A DNA stretch of 42,368 nt from the IMG/VR virus record IMGVR_UViG_3300041407_000034, positions 1 through 42,368 of that record, one strand, 5' to 3'. A model generated the notes under the pieces. That model was not told the origin of the DNA. It saw only the letters and a list, made by a program, of their open reading frames with translations, and did no database searches. Shown piece by piece: positions 1 through 5,591 of the stretch (the stretch's first letter is position 1; each line of letters opens with the position of its first letter). The translations under genes and the position numbers were made by a program. Source of the stretch: a virus.

Positions 1-98
1 AACTGTTCGCGGATCGCGGCGCGGAGAGATGGTGCCTCGCCCAACCACTGGCGGCGCAGAGCCTGGGCGTTGATCTTGTTTGCGGTACGTCGGGTCAT
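1..98 (-). CDS. Truncated second copy of the small gene at 42160-42339
   Basis: Bases 98 down to 1 repeat the first part of the 59-residue gene whose full copy lies at 42160-42339. It begins MTRRTANKIN and is cut by the window edge. It is a product of the linear representation, not a second gene. Confidence 0.85.
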   Translation of the reverse strand, partial: MTRRTANKINAQALRRQWLGEAPSLRAAIREQ

Positions 99-127
99 TG
101 GTAGTGCTCCATTGAGATATTCCAGCA
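1..127. repeat. Terminal direct repeat, left copy (assembly overlap)
   Basis: These 127 bases are identical to the last 127 bases of the window. The repeat falls inside a small coding sequence rather than at the gene-free stretch near 5.4-6.0 kb where a T7-like end would be expected. A length of 127 equals a common largest assembler k-mer, so I read it as the overlap left when a circular graph is written out as a line. It shows that the contig closes on itself. Confidence 0.95.
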
Positions 128-153
128 GAAAGCCCGCAACTAGGCGGGCTTTC
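128..153 (-). terminator. Terminator-like hairpin at the end of the early block
   Basis: A perfect 10-bp stem (GAAAGCCCGC against GCGGGCTTTC) encloses the loop aactag. It lies 20 bases past the stop of the 173-667 gene and just before the small gene that spans the contig join. Read on the minus strand, the 3' arm ends in CTTTC and is followed by only a weak U-tract, so termination may be partial. Partial read-through would be needed, because the replication genes and the RNA polymerase gene lie downstream. Confidence 0.7.
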
Positions 154-172
154 GACTTGACGTACTCGCGGA

Positions 173-667
173 TTACTCGGCGATAGCTACTTCTGGTTGC
201 GACAGGTACGCGTCGACGTCGGCTTGGTCTTCGTCGACCACTACGGCCTCGACAACCTGCGGAACGACTTCGGTAACCTGACCGACGGAGAGTACAAAGG
301 TCATGGTGTCGAAGCCGGTACCGGTTTGAATCTTGATGAGCTTGCCTTTCGCTTCGTCTTCGACGACACCCAGCACGACGCCTTCCAGGTTCTGGGCCTT
401 CTCACCCTTGCCCACGGTGGCCTTCACGGTGTCACCGGCTGCGACATTGGCGACGCGTTGGATGGCTTCCAGGGCGGTGACGGCTTCGGTGTACTCGGCG
501 GTCTTGGTGGTGATGAGGGCGTGCAGTGCCAGGACCTTGGCTTCCAGCTTCTGGGTGGCGGTCAGGACAGGCTTCGGTGCAGCGGCAGCACCTTCACCAC
601 CTTCGGCAATAGCGTTCATCAGCATAGCGGAAGCGAAGAAGGAGAAACGGTTCAGGGAAGTGCGCAT
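173..667 (-). CDS. Hypothetical early protein, 164 aa
   Basis: I do not recognise a family. The start is well supported, with GGAG eight bases before ATG. After a short N-terminal stretch and an Ala/Pro linker (about residues 24-33) comes a helical segment at about 35-72. A beta-rich region follows (about 75-135) that begins AAGDTVKATVGKG, with the regular valine/glycine spacing of a small barrel (KOW- or SH3-like by eye, not proven). The last 30 residues are acidic and valine-rich. It is the last gene of the early block and is followed by a terminator-like hairpin. The 133-base gap upstream holds a palindrome that recurs at 40064-40081, so this gene may be regulated separately. Confidence 0.8.
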   Translation of the reverse strand: MRTSLNRFSFFASAMLMNAIAEGGEGAAAAPKPVLTATQKLEAKVLALHALITTKTAEYTEAVTALEAIQRVANVAAGDTVKATVGKGEKAQNLEGVVLGVVEDEAKGKLIKIQTGTGFDTMTFVLSVGQVTEVVPQVVEAVVVDEDQADVDAYLSQPEVAIAE

Positions 668-772
668 GGTGTAGCTCCAATCAGGTTAGGGCGTATGCCC
701 GAAGAAAGTGTACAGCGGTGTAGCAATCGTGTTTGAACCGAGTGGCCCGTATGGGCTTACCTTAGCTCAATG

Positions 773-790
773 GTGTTAACGCCTTAACAC
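773..790. promoter_or_regulatory. Palindrome GTGTTAACGCCTTAACAC, possible operator (copy 1)
   Basis: A perfect 7-bp inverted repeat around CGCC, in the only sizeable gap of this part of the early region, upstream of the 173-667 gene. An element identical at 16 of 18 positions lies at 40064-40081. Recurrence in two intergenic gaps suggests a protein binding site or an RNA processing stem. The winged-helix protein at 40081-40533 is a candidate partner by inference only. Confidence 0.45.
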
Positions 791-800
791 TAAGCGGCAT

Positions 801-947
801 TTACTTAGTTACCTCCTTGTGAGCGTCGAGAGATACGTTCGAGTCGTGCAGTTCAACAGCAGTTGGGACATACACGTCGATGTTGATCGGTTGGTACACG
901 CAGCCAGTCAGGACAGCTGCGAATACAGCGATAGCGATTGCTTTCAT
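801..947 (-). CDS. Small lipoprotein, 48 aa
   Basis: A short gene with a clear lipoprotein signal. MKAIAIAVFAAVLTGC has a lysine after the start, a hydrophobic stretch and the lipobox LTGC with the acceptor cysteine at residue 16. The mature part is 33 residues, with a YQPINIDVYVP segment and a charged C-terminus. It starts two bases before the stop of the 33-residue membrane gene upstream and ends in TAA at 801-803. It is not at the usual spanin position, since Rz/Rz1 lie near 6.6-7.0 kb. It may be an early envelope protein, for instance acting in superinfection exclusion. That role is inference from the lipobox and the early position. Confidence 0.75.
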   Translation of the reverse strand: MKAIAIAVFAAVLTGCVYQPINIDVYVPTAVELHDSNVSLDAHKEVTK

Positions 948-949
948 GG

Positions 950-1051
950 TTAGAACCCCAAGCCTTTAGCGATTAATACAGTGATGCCGGTACCAACCAG
1001 CACCGCAGAGGATGAGCACAGGCCGAGGCCTAGCAGGCGCCACCAGTTCAC
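950..1051 (-). CDS. Tiny membrane protein, 33 aa (GTG start)
   Basis: The frame opens with GTG inside the stop of the upstream gene (GTGA overlap) and ends in TAA at 950-952. The product begins MNWWRLLGLGLCSSSAVLVG and continues into TGITVLIAKGLGF. It is one hydrophobic membrane span with an aromatic/arginine N-terminal flank. Tight coupling to the gene before it and the lipoprotein after it supports translation. A pair of a one-span protein and a lipoprotein recalls envelope-acting cassettes, but I cannot assign a function. Confidence 0.65.
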   Translation of the reverse strand: MNWWRLLGLGLCSSSAVLVGTGITVLIAKGLGF

Positions 1052-1431
1052 GAGGCACACCGGAAGTTACGGCCCTTGATGTGGTAGCCCTCAGCGGCTG
1101 CTTTGTCTTCCACCCAGGTGGCACGCTCGCCGATGTGTGGCACGTCCTGTACAGCGTAGTCGTGCTGCTTCTTCAACAGCGTGACCTTGCGTTCGGTGCA
1201 GACATGGACGCAGGCGTTAACCTGGAGCGTGGCGAGCATGTCCTTGACGCCTTCGGTCAGGGCGTCGGCTTCGATCACGTACACATTGTCGCGGTTGCCG
1301 TGAAGCTCGTTGCCCTTCACGTAATGACGTAGGCCAGCACTGGCGAGTGCAGCGCGTTCGGCTTGCCCGTCCTTCATACCGAGGGACAGCAGGACAAACG
1401 CGGGAAGTTTAGTACTTACGATGCGGGACAT
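1048..1431 (-). CDS. Hypothetical early protein, 127 aa
   Basis: I recognise no family. The ATG start lies three bases after the stop of the upstream basic protein gene. The product is soluble and mixed alpha/beta. It has a hydrophobic N-terminal stretch (PAFVLLSLGM), a central VYVIEADALTEGVKDML segment and a Cys/His-containing core (NACVHVCTERK, HIKGRNFRC) with three cysteines, so metal binding is possible but unproven. The stop TGA overlaps the GTG of the next gene. It belongs to the short early operon 1934-801. Confidence 0.75.
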   Translation of the reverse strand: MSRIVSTKLPAFVLLSLGMKDGQAERAALASAGLRHYVKGNELHGNRDNVYVIEADALTEGVKDMLATLQVNACVHVCTERKVTLLKKQHDYAVQDVPHIGERATWVEDKAAAEGYHIKGRNFRCAS

Positions 1432-1433
1432 GG

Positions 1434-1655
1434 TTAGGTTCTCATGCTTAGAAGAAGTGCGCGAGCAGCCTTGGCGCTCGCTACATTAGGTTGTTCAGTG
1501 GTGCGGAGCAACTCCACCTGCTTAACGACTCGGGCCTTTGCAGCAGCCTTCCGTGTCTTCTTGCGGGCTTTACTCGCTCGGCTCAACCGCGTCGGGCCGG
1601 CCAAGTTCACCGCCTCAGCGATACAGCTCGGCGGCGTCATTAGGAAGTACTGCAA
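1434..1655 (-). CDS. Small basic early protein, 73 aa (TTG start)
   Basis: TTG is preferred because GAGG stands seven bases before it, while the internal ATG five codons later has no ribosome site. The stop of the preceding gene touches this start. The middle of the protein is strongly basic (SRASKARKKTRKAAAKARVVK), consistent with nucleic acid binding or with a small host-takeover factor. No domain is recognised. Confidence 0.65.
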   Translation of the reverse strand: MQYFLMTPPSCIAEAVNLAGPTRLSRASKARKKTRKAAAKARVVKQVELLRTTEQPNVASAKAARALLLSMRT

Positions 1656-1934
1656 TTAGTAGCCTCGTACATGGCGTATCTTGGTGTTAATGCCAGCAGC
1701 TTTGCACTTACCCCGCGCCTCTCTTGAGCCGCTCGGGAACCATGCGCCCTTAGATGTAGCGCTCGGGTCCACGTCGCTGTGCATCAGTCTGCTTTCGCGA
1801 TAGGTCTTACGCGCCTCGGGACAGTTCGATACTGTCCACTCAGCAATAAGGCGTTCGCGCTCGGCTACCTGCGGCTGCTTAATGCTACCGTCCTTGTTGC
1901 GCCCTCTAAGGAACGCCGCCAGATTCTTAGACAA
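1656..1934 (-). CDS. First gene after the tandem host promoters, 92 aa (TTG start)
   Basis: The reading frame begins with TTG behind a weak GCGGGG ribosome site, and no ATG or GTG fits. The product is basic (SKNLAAFLRGRNKDGS at the start, RGKCKAAGINTKIRHVRGY at the end) with a tryptophan/serine-rich middle. It is the first gene downstream of three strong sigma70 promoters and a structured leader, the slot that T7 fills with its earliest host-takeover gene. No sequence family is recognised, so takeover or anti-defence roles are guesses from position. Confidence 0.65.
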   Translation of the reverse strand: MSKNLAAFLRGRNKDGSIKQPQVAERERLIAEWTVSNCPEARKTYRESRLMHSDVDPSATSKGAWFPSGSREARGKCKAAGINTKIRHVRGY

Positions 1935-1957
1935 CTGATACCCCGCTTATGTGTGCT

Positions 1958-2007
1958 GGTTACATTCTAAAAGCAACTGCTAGTGCAGAGGTCTTTAGGA
2001 TGTAACC
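1958..2007 (-). promoter_or_regulatory. Long imperfect hairpin in the early leader
   Basis: The arms GGTTACAT and ATGTAACC pair over eight bases. After one mismatch, CTAAA pairs with TTTAG. The top holds a smaller CTGC-ACTA-GCAG stem. Together they form a two-tier hairpin of about 50 bases that ends 23 bases before the TTG start of the first early gene. No U-tract follows, so it looks more like an RNase III or stability element than a terminator. T7 early mRNAs are cut at such sites. Confidence 0.5.
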
Positions 2008-2251
2008 GGAGGGCTACCTGTCCGCATAGTAACTGCGTTACGTTGGTAGCGACTCTCGGTCACAACCCGTAGGTTCCCACTCATCCCGTGGACGGCTACG
2101 GCCGCTCGTTCCCCTGTTTTAATGGCGCGGGGATCTCAGTGCACCTGAAACCATTTAAAGCTGGCTCTCATCCACTTTGTTACTCAGCCTTGCACGTCGG
2201 TGGCTAGTACCTTTAGAGCTGGGAAGTTCGTCCCCGTATTCCATGTTCCGT
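2008..2251. other. Gene-free leader of the early operon
   Basis: Between the third host promoter and the hairpin at 1958-2007 I find only very short frames without ribosome sites. On the minus strand it contains small stems, such as AACC-TACG-GGTT with a UNCG-type loop and GTAAC-GCA-GTTAC near 2029-2041. It is best read as a structured 5' untranslated leader. Confidence 0.5.
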
Positions 2252-2279
2252 ACTTTACAGCATTTGTTCAGCTTGTCAA
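2252..2279 (-). promoter_or_regulatory. Host sigma70 promoter, third of the tandem set
   Basis: Minus strand TTGACA (2274-2279), 16-base spacer, TAAAGT (2252-2257). The bases just before the -10 (ATGCTG) match the other two promoters of the set. It reads into the 1934-173 early genes. Confidence 0.75.
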
Positions 2280-2286
2280 CCCTACT

Positions 2287-2339
2287 CGTTACATCCGCTC
2301 AGGTTAACCGCCCTAGCCTACCCGTGACATCCGTTCAGC
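2287..2339 (-). repeat. Two 22-base direct repeats between host promoters 2 and 3
   Basis: On the minus strand, CTGARCGGATGTMACGRGTA occurs at about 2318-2339 and again at about 2282-2303, 36 bases apart, followed by GG in both. The downstream copy abuts the -35 of the third promoter. Position and spacing suggest a binding site for a regulator of early transcription, or duplication together with the promoters. Confidence 0.5.
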
Positions 2340-2354
2340 TAGTCTGTGCCGCTC

Positions 2355-2382
2355 ATTCTACAGCGTTTGTTCCGTGTGTCAA
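2355..2382 (-). promoter_or_regulatory. Host sigma70 promoter, second of the tandem set
   Basis: Minus strand TTGACA (2377-2382), 16-base spacer, TAGAAT (2355-2360), with ACGCTG directly before the -10. It has the same architecture as its neighbours about 150 bases upstream and 103 bases downstream. Confidence 0.8.
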
Positions 2383-2505
2383 TCCCTTTGTTTTCGACTT
2401 CCTTATCAACACTTGGCACCCGTAGGATCGCATGTCAGAAGCTACTTACTCCAGGCAACTCCGCAGCACTTGCCGTTAGGTTCGTGCTGCTTCGTTGTGG
2501 TGCCC

Positions 2506-2533
2506 ATAGTACAGCGTTTTAACTTGCTGTCAA
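2506..2533 (-). promoter_or_regulatory. Host sigma70 promoter, first of the tandem set
   Basis: Minus strand TTGACA (2528-2533), 16-base spacer, TACTAT (2506-2511), with ACGCTG before the -10. The -35 overlaps the last codons of the 32-residue membrane gene. This cluster plays the part of the T7 A1-A3 promoters. Confidence 0.8.
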
Positions 2534-2617
2534 CACCATAAACACAGTGCACATAAACAATCCTATACACAGCCCGCCTACTACACCTATAAGGATCGCC
2601 AACAGCAGGTCGTCCAT
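2519..2617 (-). CDS. Tiny membrane protein, 32 aa
   Basis: ATG overlaps the stop of the upstream gene (TGATG), and TAA at 2519-2521 closes the frame. The product starts MDDLLLAILIGVVGGLCIGL and continues FMCTVFMVLTAS. It is almost entirely hydrophobic after two N-terminal aspartates, so one membrane span with the N-terminus probably outside. It is translationally coupled to the 188-residue gene. The first tandem host promoter overlaps its 3' end. Function unknown; it is not in the lysis cassette, so I do not call it a holin. Confidence 0.65.
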   Translation of the reverse strand: MDDLLLAILIGVVGGLCIGLFMCTVFMVLTAS

Positions 2618-3183
2618 CACGCCACCAACTTCAACTCAGGCGGCGCTTTCTTCACGTACTGGCTGAGCAGCTTCTGCAAGGCGGTATCCAGGGCGGCTTG
2701 TGCTACGTCGTCCAGGGCGAGGCGTACGGCGTACAGGTCGTGCAACAGTGCGCCAGTGAGGTGCCCAGGTTGCGTCACTGTGACACCTGCAAGTGCAGGC
2801 TCCGCTGGCTTCTTCTTAGGGTTCGCGTTCCGTACTTCTTTGATGGCGTTCCTGAGAGCTTCCATGTCCTTGCACGCGCCGACGTCAATGTGCATACGGA
2901 ATCCGGCGCGTACTGTGCTCACGTACACCTTGATAACTGCTGGCGCTGGCACATCACCAGGAACAGGGCGGCCCATGCGCTGGGACCATCCGTTCTTAGC
3001 GTACGCCTGGGTGACGAGGAGGTCGAAGTGGTGTAGGTCTGTGGTCTTGGTAGAGCGCACGGTGTCGAGGATGCCAGAGGCAATCGACTCGGAGGCAGCG
3101 TGGGCTTTCAGAAGGGAGGCGAGGACACTAGCGAGGTCAGCAGGGCGTTTAGCGCGAGGCTTGGCTGGGGTCTTGGTAGGCAT
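2617..3183 (-). CDS. Hypothetical early protein, 188 aa
   Basis: Start ATG at 3183 is chosen because GGAG lies eight bases upstream. An ATG 11 codons earlier lacks such a site. The N-terminus is a basic Pro/Ala/Lys arm (PTKTPAKPRAKRP), followed by a helical region at about 15-55, a central mixed region with VIKVYVSTVRAGFRMHIDVG at about 85-103, a second Lys-rich linker, and a C-terminal helical part. The arm is typical of nucleic-acid-binding proteins. No family is recognised. It is the last larger gene of the first early operon, coupled by TGATG to the 32-residue membrane gene. Confidence 0.75.
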   Translation of the reverse strand: MPTKTPAKPRAKRPADLASVLASLLKAHAASESIASGILDTVRSTKTTDLHHFDLLVTQAYAKNGWSQRMGRPVPGDVPAPAVIKVYVSTVRAGFRMHIDVGACKDMEALRNAIKEVRNANPKKKPAEPALAGVTVTQPGHLTGALLHDLYAVRLALDDVAQAALDTALQKLLSQYVKKAPPELKLVA

Positions 3184-3235
3184 GGCTGAATCTCCGTAAG
3201 GGTGTGCGGTGTGCACACCCTAGAGATTAGTCCGG

Positions 3236-3457
3236 CTACTTGGTTTTGCAACTACCGTCTGTCTTCTCACGTCGGAGCTGCTCGTCGACCGCTGTACCTA
3301 AGCTACCACAGCGGATGGTGCAGTACGTGGGCCCATTCTTAGGCAGTGGTAGGGACCATCCGTGTGGGCCGTACCCGGGCTCTACACCGGGTGCCTTCCA
3401 ACCCTCAGCGAGCAGCCAGTCCTCCAACCGCCGCTGGATGCGTGCAGCCCTGCTCAT
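3236..3457 (-). CDS. Hypothetical early protein, 73 aa
   Basis: ATG at 3457 overlaps the stop of the preceding gene as TGATG, which fixes the start. The protein opens with a basic helix (SRAARIQRRLEDWLLAEGW), then a Gly/Pro-rich segment and a C-terminal charged tail with two cysteines. The helix followed by a compact Gly/Trp segment could form a small nucleic-acid- or protein-binding module. I recognise no family. Confidence 0.7.
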   Translation of the reverse strand: MSRAARIQRRLEDWLLAEGWKAPGVEPGYGPHGWSLPLPKNGPTYCTIRCGSLGTAVDEQLRREKTDGSCKTK

Positions 3458-4020
3458 CACCAGCGCTCCTTGCGGTACCACGGACGCGGTTTGCGTTTCG
3501 ACGAGCCGGGAGTACAGGCCCACCCTGGACCGTGCTCCACCTCATCCAGGATGAGTACGTCTGCACGTTTACCTGCGTACAGTGCACCGAACATGCGGCG
3601 CTTAGCCTCCACCCGGTCGACACCCTGCGCATCCGCCGCGCACTGGTAGATGTCGTGCCCTCGTCCGTGTGGTGCACTCAGGGCCTGCATGATCCGCCGA
3701 GAGTCCACGGTGTGGCGCGGTATCTGTTGGAGGTTCGGCGTACTGCTACGCACGGTCGCGCCGTACGCCACACCATGCCCTTTATCCGGCGCCGTCACGA
3801 GTATTACATCCAGCATGCGTACGACGGTGTACCCGTCTGCCTCCAGGATGGCTACCGCGCGCTCTGTGGCCTCAGCAAACTGACGCTGGGCTGCGATGTA
3901 CTGCGGGATACTGCACGACATATCGACGCCCACTACGGCCCGCTCACGGTCCTCTAGCTTGGCATCGCAATGTGCCCGGTTCAGCTCGTCACACTCACAA
4001 TGACTGCACTTGCAACCCAT
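3457..4020 (-). CDS. Orphan protein with family A DNA polymerase motifs but no palm motif A or C, 187 aa
   Basis: Residues 91-102 (RSSTPNLQQIPR) match the conserved NLQxIP segment of family A polymerases. Residues 108-119 (SRRIMQALSAPHG) resemble the stretch that follows it. Residues 123-150 resemble the fingers: DIY for DIH, then an O-helix with R136, K140 and F144 at the spacing of T7 polymerase R518, K522 and Y526, ending ALYAG. The palm motif A (DYSxxE) normally between these blocks is absent, and so is motif C (HDE). The N-terminus has a cysteine cluster (C3, C5, C8, C10) that may bind metal. The genome also has a complete polymerase at 32931-35264, so this is a second, catalytically incomplete relative. 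Polymerase activity is very unlikely. Nucleotide or template binding is possible. Confidence 0.75.
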   Translation of the reverse strand: MGCKCSHCECDELNRAHCDAKLEDRERAVVGVDMSCSIPQYIAAQRQFAEATERAVAILEADGYTVVRMLDVILVTAPDKGHGVAYGATVRSSTPNLQQIPRHTVDSRRIMQALSAPHGRGHDIYQCAADAQGVDRVEAKRRMFGALYAGKRADVLILDEVEHGPGWACTPGSSKRKPRPWYRKERW

Positions 4021-4022
4021 GA

Positions 4023-4547
4023 TTAATACCCTGCCCAGTTACGTAGCTCTTGGTAGTCGGTGAACTCTTGTGTCGAGTCTATATCCGTGTCGTGGCGCAC
4101 CTGGACGCGCCACAGGCCGTGACTCACTGAGGTAGCGCCTATGTACCAGTCATGCTGCTTAGCCCATCGTATCTCCGCTGTAGTCAGGCCAACAGCGAGT
4201 ACAGGCGAGGTGCACTTAGGGCAGCTGGGTTTGCCGCCTACACCGAACAACTCCTCCGGTGTGTAGTCACCCGAGTTCAGCATAGCCGTTTCAGCTGGCG
4301 TTGGTTTACAGCACGGCCGCTCCCACTTGCACATGCTCTCCGCTACCTGCTCACCAGGAACCGCAGGCATCACGTACAACTCAATGCGTACCGCTGCTGC
4401 GCCCTGTACGGCGCCCTCAACGGCTTTAGTGTAATCAGCGAGGCCCTTGCGTACATCCAGGTACTCACGTTGTGCTAGCGAGCCGTCAGAGGCTTCCAGC
4501 TCCAGGATGTACCGTTGGGTGTTGGGTACTACAGTTGGTTCGATCAT
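4023..4547 (-). CDS. Hypothetical zinc-ribbon-like early protein, 174 aa
   Basis: Start ATG at 4547 has GGAG at good distance, and the longer frame would run back over a promoter. Residues 1-65 look alpha/beta. Then come two cysteine clusters, CKWERPCC and CPKC (about 40 residues apart), consistent with a zinc site. The C-terminal third is Trp-rich and beta-like (LWRVQVRHDTDID). No catalytic motif is recognised. A sigma70 promoter at 4574-4601 sits directly upstream, so this and the following genes may be expressed very early. Confidence 0.7.
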   Translation of the reverse strand: MIEPTVVPNTQRYILELEASDGSLAQREYLDVRKGLADYTKAVEGAVQGAAAVRIELYVMPAVPGEQVAESMCKWERPCCKPTPAETAMLNSGDYTPEELFGVGGKPSCPKCTSPVLAVGLTTAEIRWAKQHDWYIGATSVSHGLWRVQVRHDTDIDSTQEFTDYQELRNWAGY

Positions 4548-4573
4548 GGGAACTCTCCAGGGTTTGTGCTGGC

Positions 4574-4601
4574 ACTGTACCAACACGGTGTAATATGTCA
4601 A
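4574..4601 (-). promoter_or_regulatory. Host sigma70 promoter upstream of the 4547 gene
   Basis: Minus strand TTGACA (4596-4601), 16-base spacer, TACAGT (4574-4579), 27 bases before the start codon at 4547. The 16-base spacer is the same as in the three promoters near 2.2-2.5 kb. Confidence 0.7.
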
Positions 4602-4792
4602 GCCCACCAGTCCTGATCGAACGCATCACCTCGGCGGGCGTACATCAACAGGACGCCATGACCGAACCGCACATCCTGGACCACCGAGGCGCTACGCTTG
4701 AACGTAAAGCCCGGTTTAGCGTACCACTGGCGCTTACGCGCAGCTGCCTCCTGCCACTGCGCACGACTCTGCCTATCCATCGCCGAGAGCAT
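4598..4792 (-). CDS. Small early protein, 64 aa
   Basis: ATG at 4792 overlaps the preceding stop (TGATG), with GGAGG seven bases before it. The product is basic in its first 30 residues (MDRQSRAQWQEAAARKRQW), then GFTFKRSASVVQDVRFGHGVLLMYARRG and an acidic, Trp-rich end. No family is recognised. Confidence 0.7.
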   Translation of the reverse strand: MLSAMDRQSRAQWQEAAARKRQWYAKPGFTFKRSASVVQDVRFGHGVLLMYARRGDAFDQDWWA

Positions 4793-5088
4793 CACACATC
4801 CTCCAGGTTAACGTCCAGGGCAGCTGCGAGTGCAACAGTCTCGTCGTTGTACGTTACACCAGGACAGATGTACTCCCGTTCGCCCTCTACCAACAAATCA
4901 AGCACAGCACGAGCAAACGCTGGGCTCATCTTGATACCACCAGTCGCATCACGGTACACATCCGGCACTGGTACCGCTTGAGCAACACGCACAGGAAAGC
5001 TATGCACTGTATCCTGCCTACGCTGCACAGCCTGAGGCGCACCTGCTGCGTCGAGTACCTTGTTCAACCAATCCTTAGCACGTTCCAT
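4792..5088 (-). CDS. Hypothetical early protein, 98 aa
   Basis: The start ATG at 5088 overlaps the stop of the 85-residue gene (TGATG). The N-terminal helix (ERAKDWLNKVLDAAG) is followed by a central segment and a C-terminal part (SPAFARAVLDLLVEGEREY, NDETVALAAALDVNLEDV) that is helical and acidic. No known domain is recognised. It is the second gene of the first early operon. Confidence 0.7.
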   Translation of the reverse strand: MERAKDWLNKVLDAAGAPQAVQRRQDTVHSFPVRVAQAVPVPDVYRDATGGIKMSPAFARAVLDLLVEGEREYICPGVTYNDETVALAAALDVNLEDV

Positions 5089-5345
5089 CACTGATCCTCT
5101 CTGTCCATTTGATTCATGTACGCTGTGAGCCACTGCACCGCTCGCTTAACCCTATGCGGCGTAGGCTTGAGTACTATGTACCTCTCGTACCGCAACCCAG
5201 CACGGTACACCCACACCGACATTACCTGTGTTGCTTTACATGGGATGCACACCCATTGACGCACAGCCTTGCGAGTACACACTACCACCTCACCGTACCC
5301 AGGAGCACCATCGCAAGGCGGAACCCACCACTCCGTGTACTTCAT
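5088..5345 (-). CDS. First gene of the leftmost operon, 85 aa
   Basis: ATG at 5345 is preferred. An AGGAG lies 11 bases upstream, and a longer frame would run through a phage-type promoter at 5363-5380. The product has an N-terminal MKYTEWWVPPCDG, one CIPC pair near residue 33, and a basic C-terminal half (RYERYIVLKPTPHRVKRAV). With only one CxxC, a metal site would need a dimer or other ligands. It lies behind overlapping host and phage promoters. Function unknown. Confidence 0.7.
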   Translation of the reverse strand: MKYTEWWVPPCDGAPGYGEVVVCTRKAVRQWVCIPCKATQVMSVWVYRAGLRYERYIVLKPTPHRVKRAVQWLTAYMNQMDREDQ

Positions 5346-5362
5346 GTCTATACCAGCTCCTA

Positions 5363-5380
5363 TACCATTACATGTGACAT
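5363..5380 (-). promoter_or_regulatory. Phage RNA polymerase promoter, leftward, at the start of the early region
   Basis: Minus strand ATGTCACATGTAATGGTA, one of five copies of the same element. It ends about 18 bases before the start of the 5345 gene and is followed by TAGGAG. Recurrence in front of gene blocks, and a match in size and layout to T7-type promoters, support the call. Confidence 0.7.
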
Positions 5381-5391
5381 CTGGAGATAGC

Positions 5392-5420
5392 ACTATGCCT
5401 TGGTAGTCTTAATGCGTCAA
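5392..5420 (-). promoter_or_regulatory. Host sigma70 promoter upstream of the first operon
   Basis: Minus strand TTGACG (5415-5420), 17-base spacer, CATAGT (5392-5397). It lies immediately upstream of the phage-type promoter, so the first operon could be read by both polymerases in turn. Confidence 0.5.
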
Positions 5421-5457
5421 CACCATGTGAACTGTTCAATAAGTAACCACATCCTAG

Positions 5458-5475
5458 TTGTCACATATAATGGTA
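5458..5475 (+). promoter_or_regulatory. Phage RNA polymerase promoter facing the plus strand
   Basis: Plus strand TTGTCACATATAATGGTA matches the other four copies at nearly every position but points the opposite way to all genes. With the leftward copy at 5363-5380 it forms a divergent pair about 77 bases apart. Transcripts would run into the gene-free 5.48-6.0 kb stretch and then antisense to the last late gene. Confidence 0.65.
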
Positions 5476-5591
5476 AGAGCGAAGCGGTAAGAGCTAACGC
5501 AGTGCTCGGACGGTTGAGCGATCACCAGTGGTGAACCCTGTAAGGAGAGGGCGGAACCGGAGCCCTGCTCTCCACGTACGGAAGGGAGTGG

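Noticed and set aside
2170-2264. 29-codon frame (MEYGDELPSS...) just after the third host promoter
   Set aside because: No ribosome site. The ATG is only a few bases past the likely transcription start, and there is no hydrophobic or other pattern.
2440-2505. 21-codon frame (MGTTTKQHEP...) at the first host promoter
   Set aside because: Its ATG is inside the -10/start region, so it would need leaderless translation. No other support.
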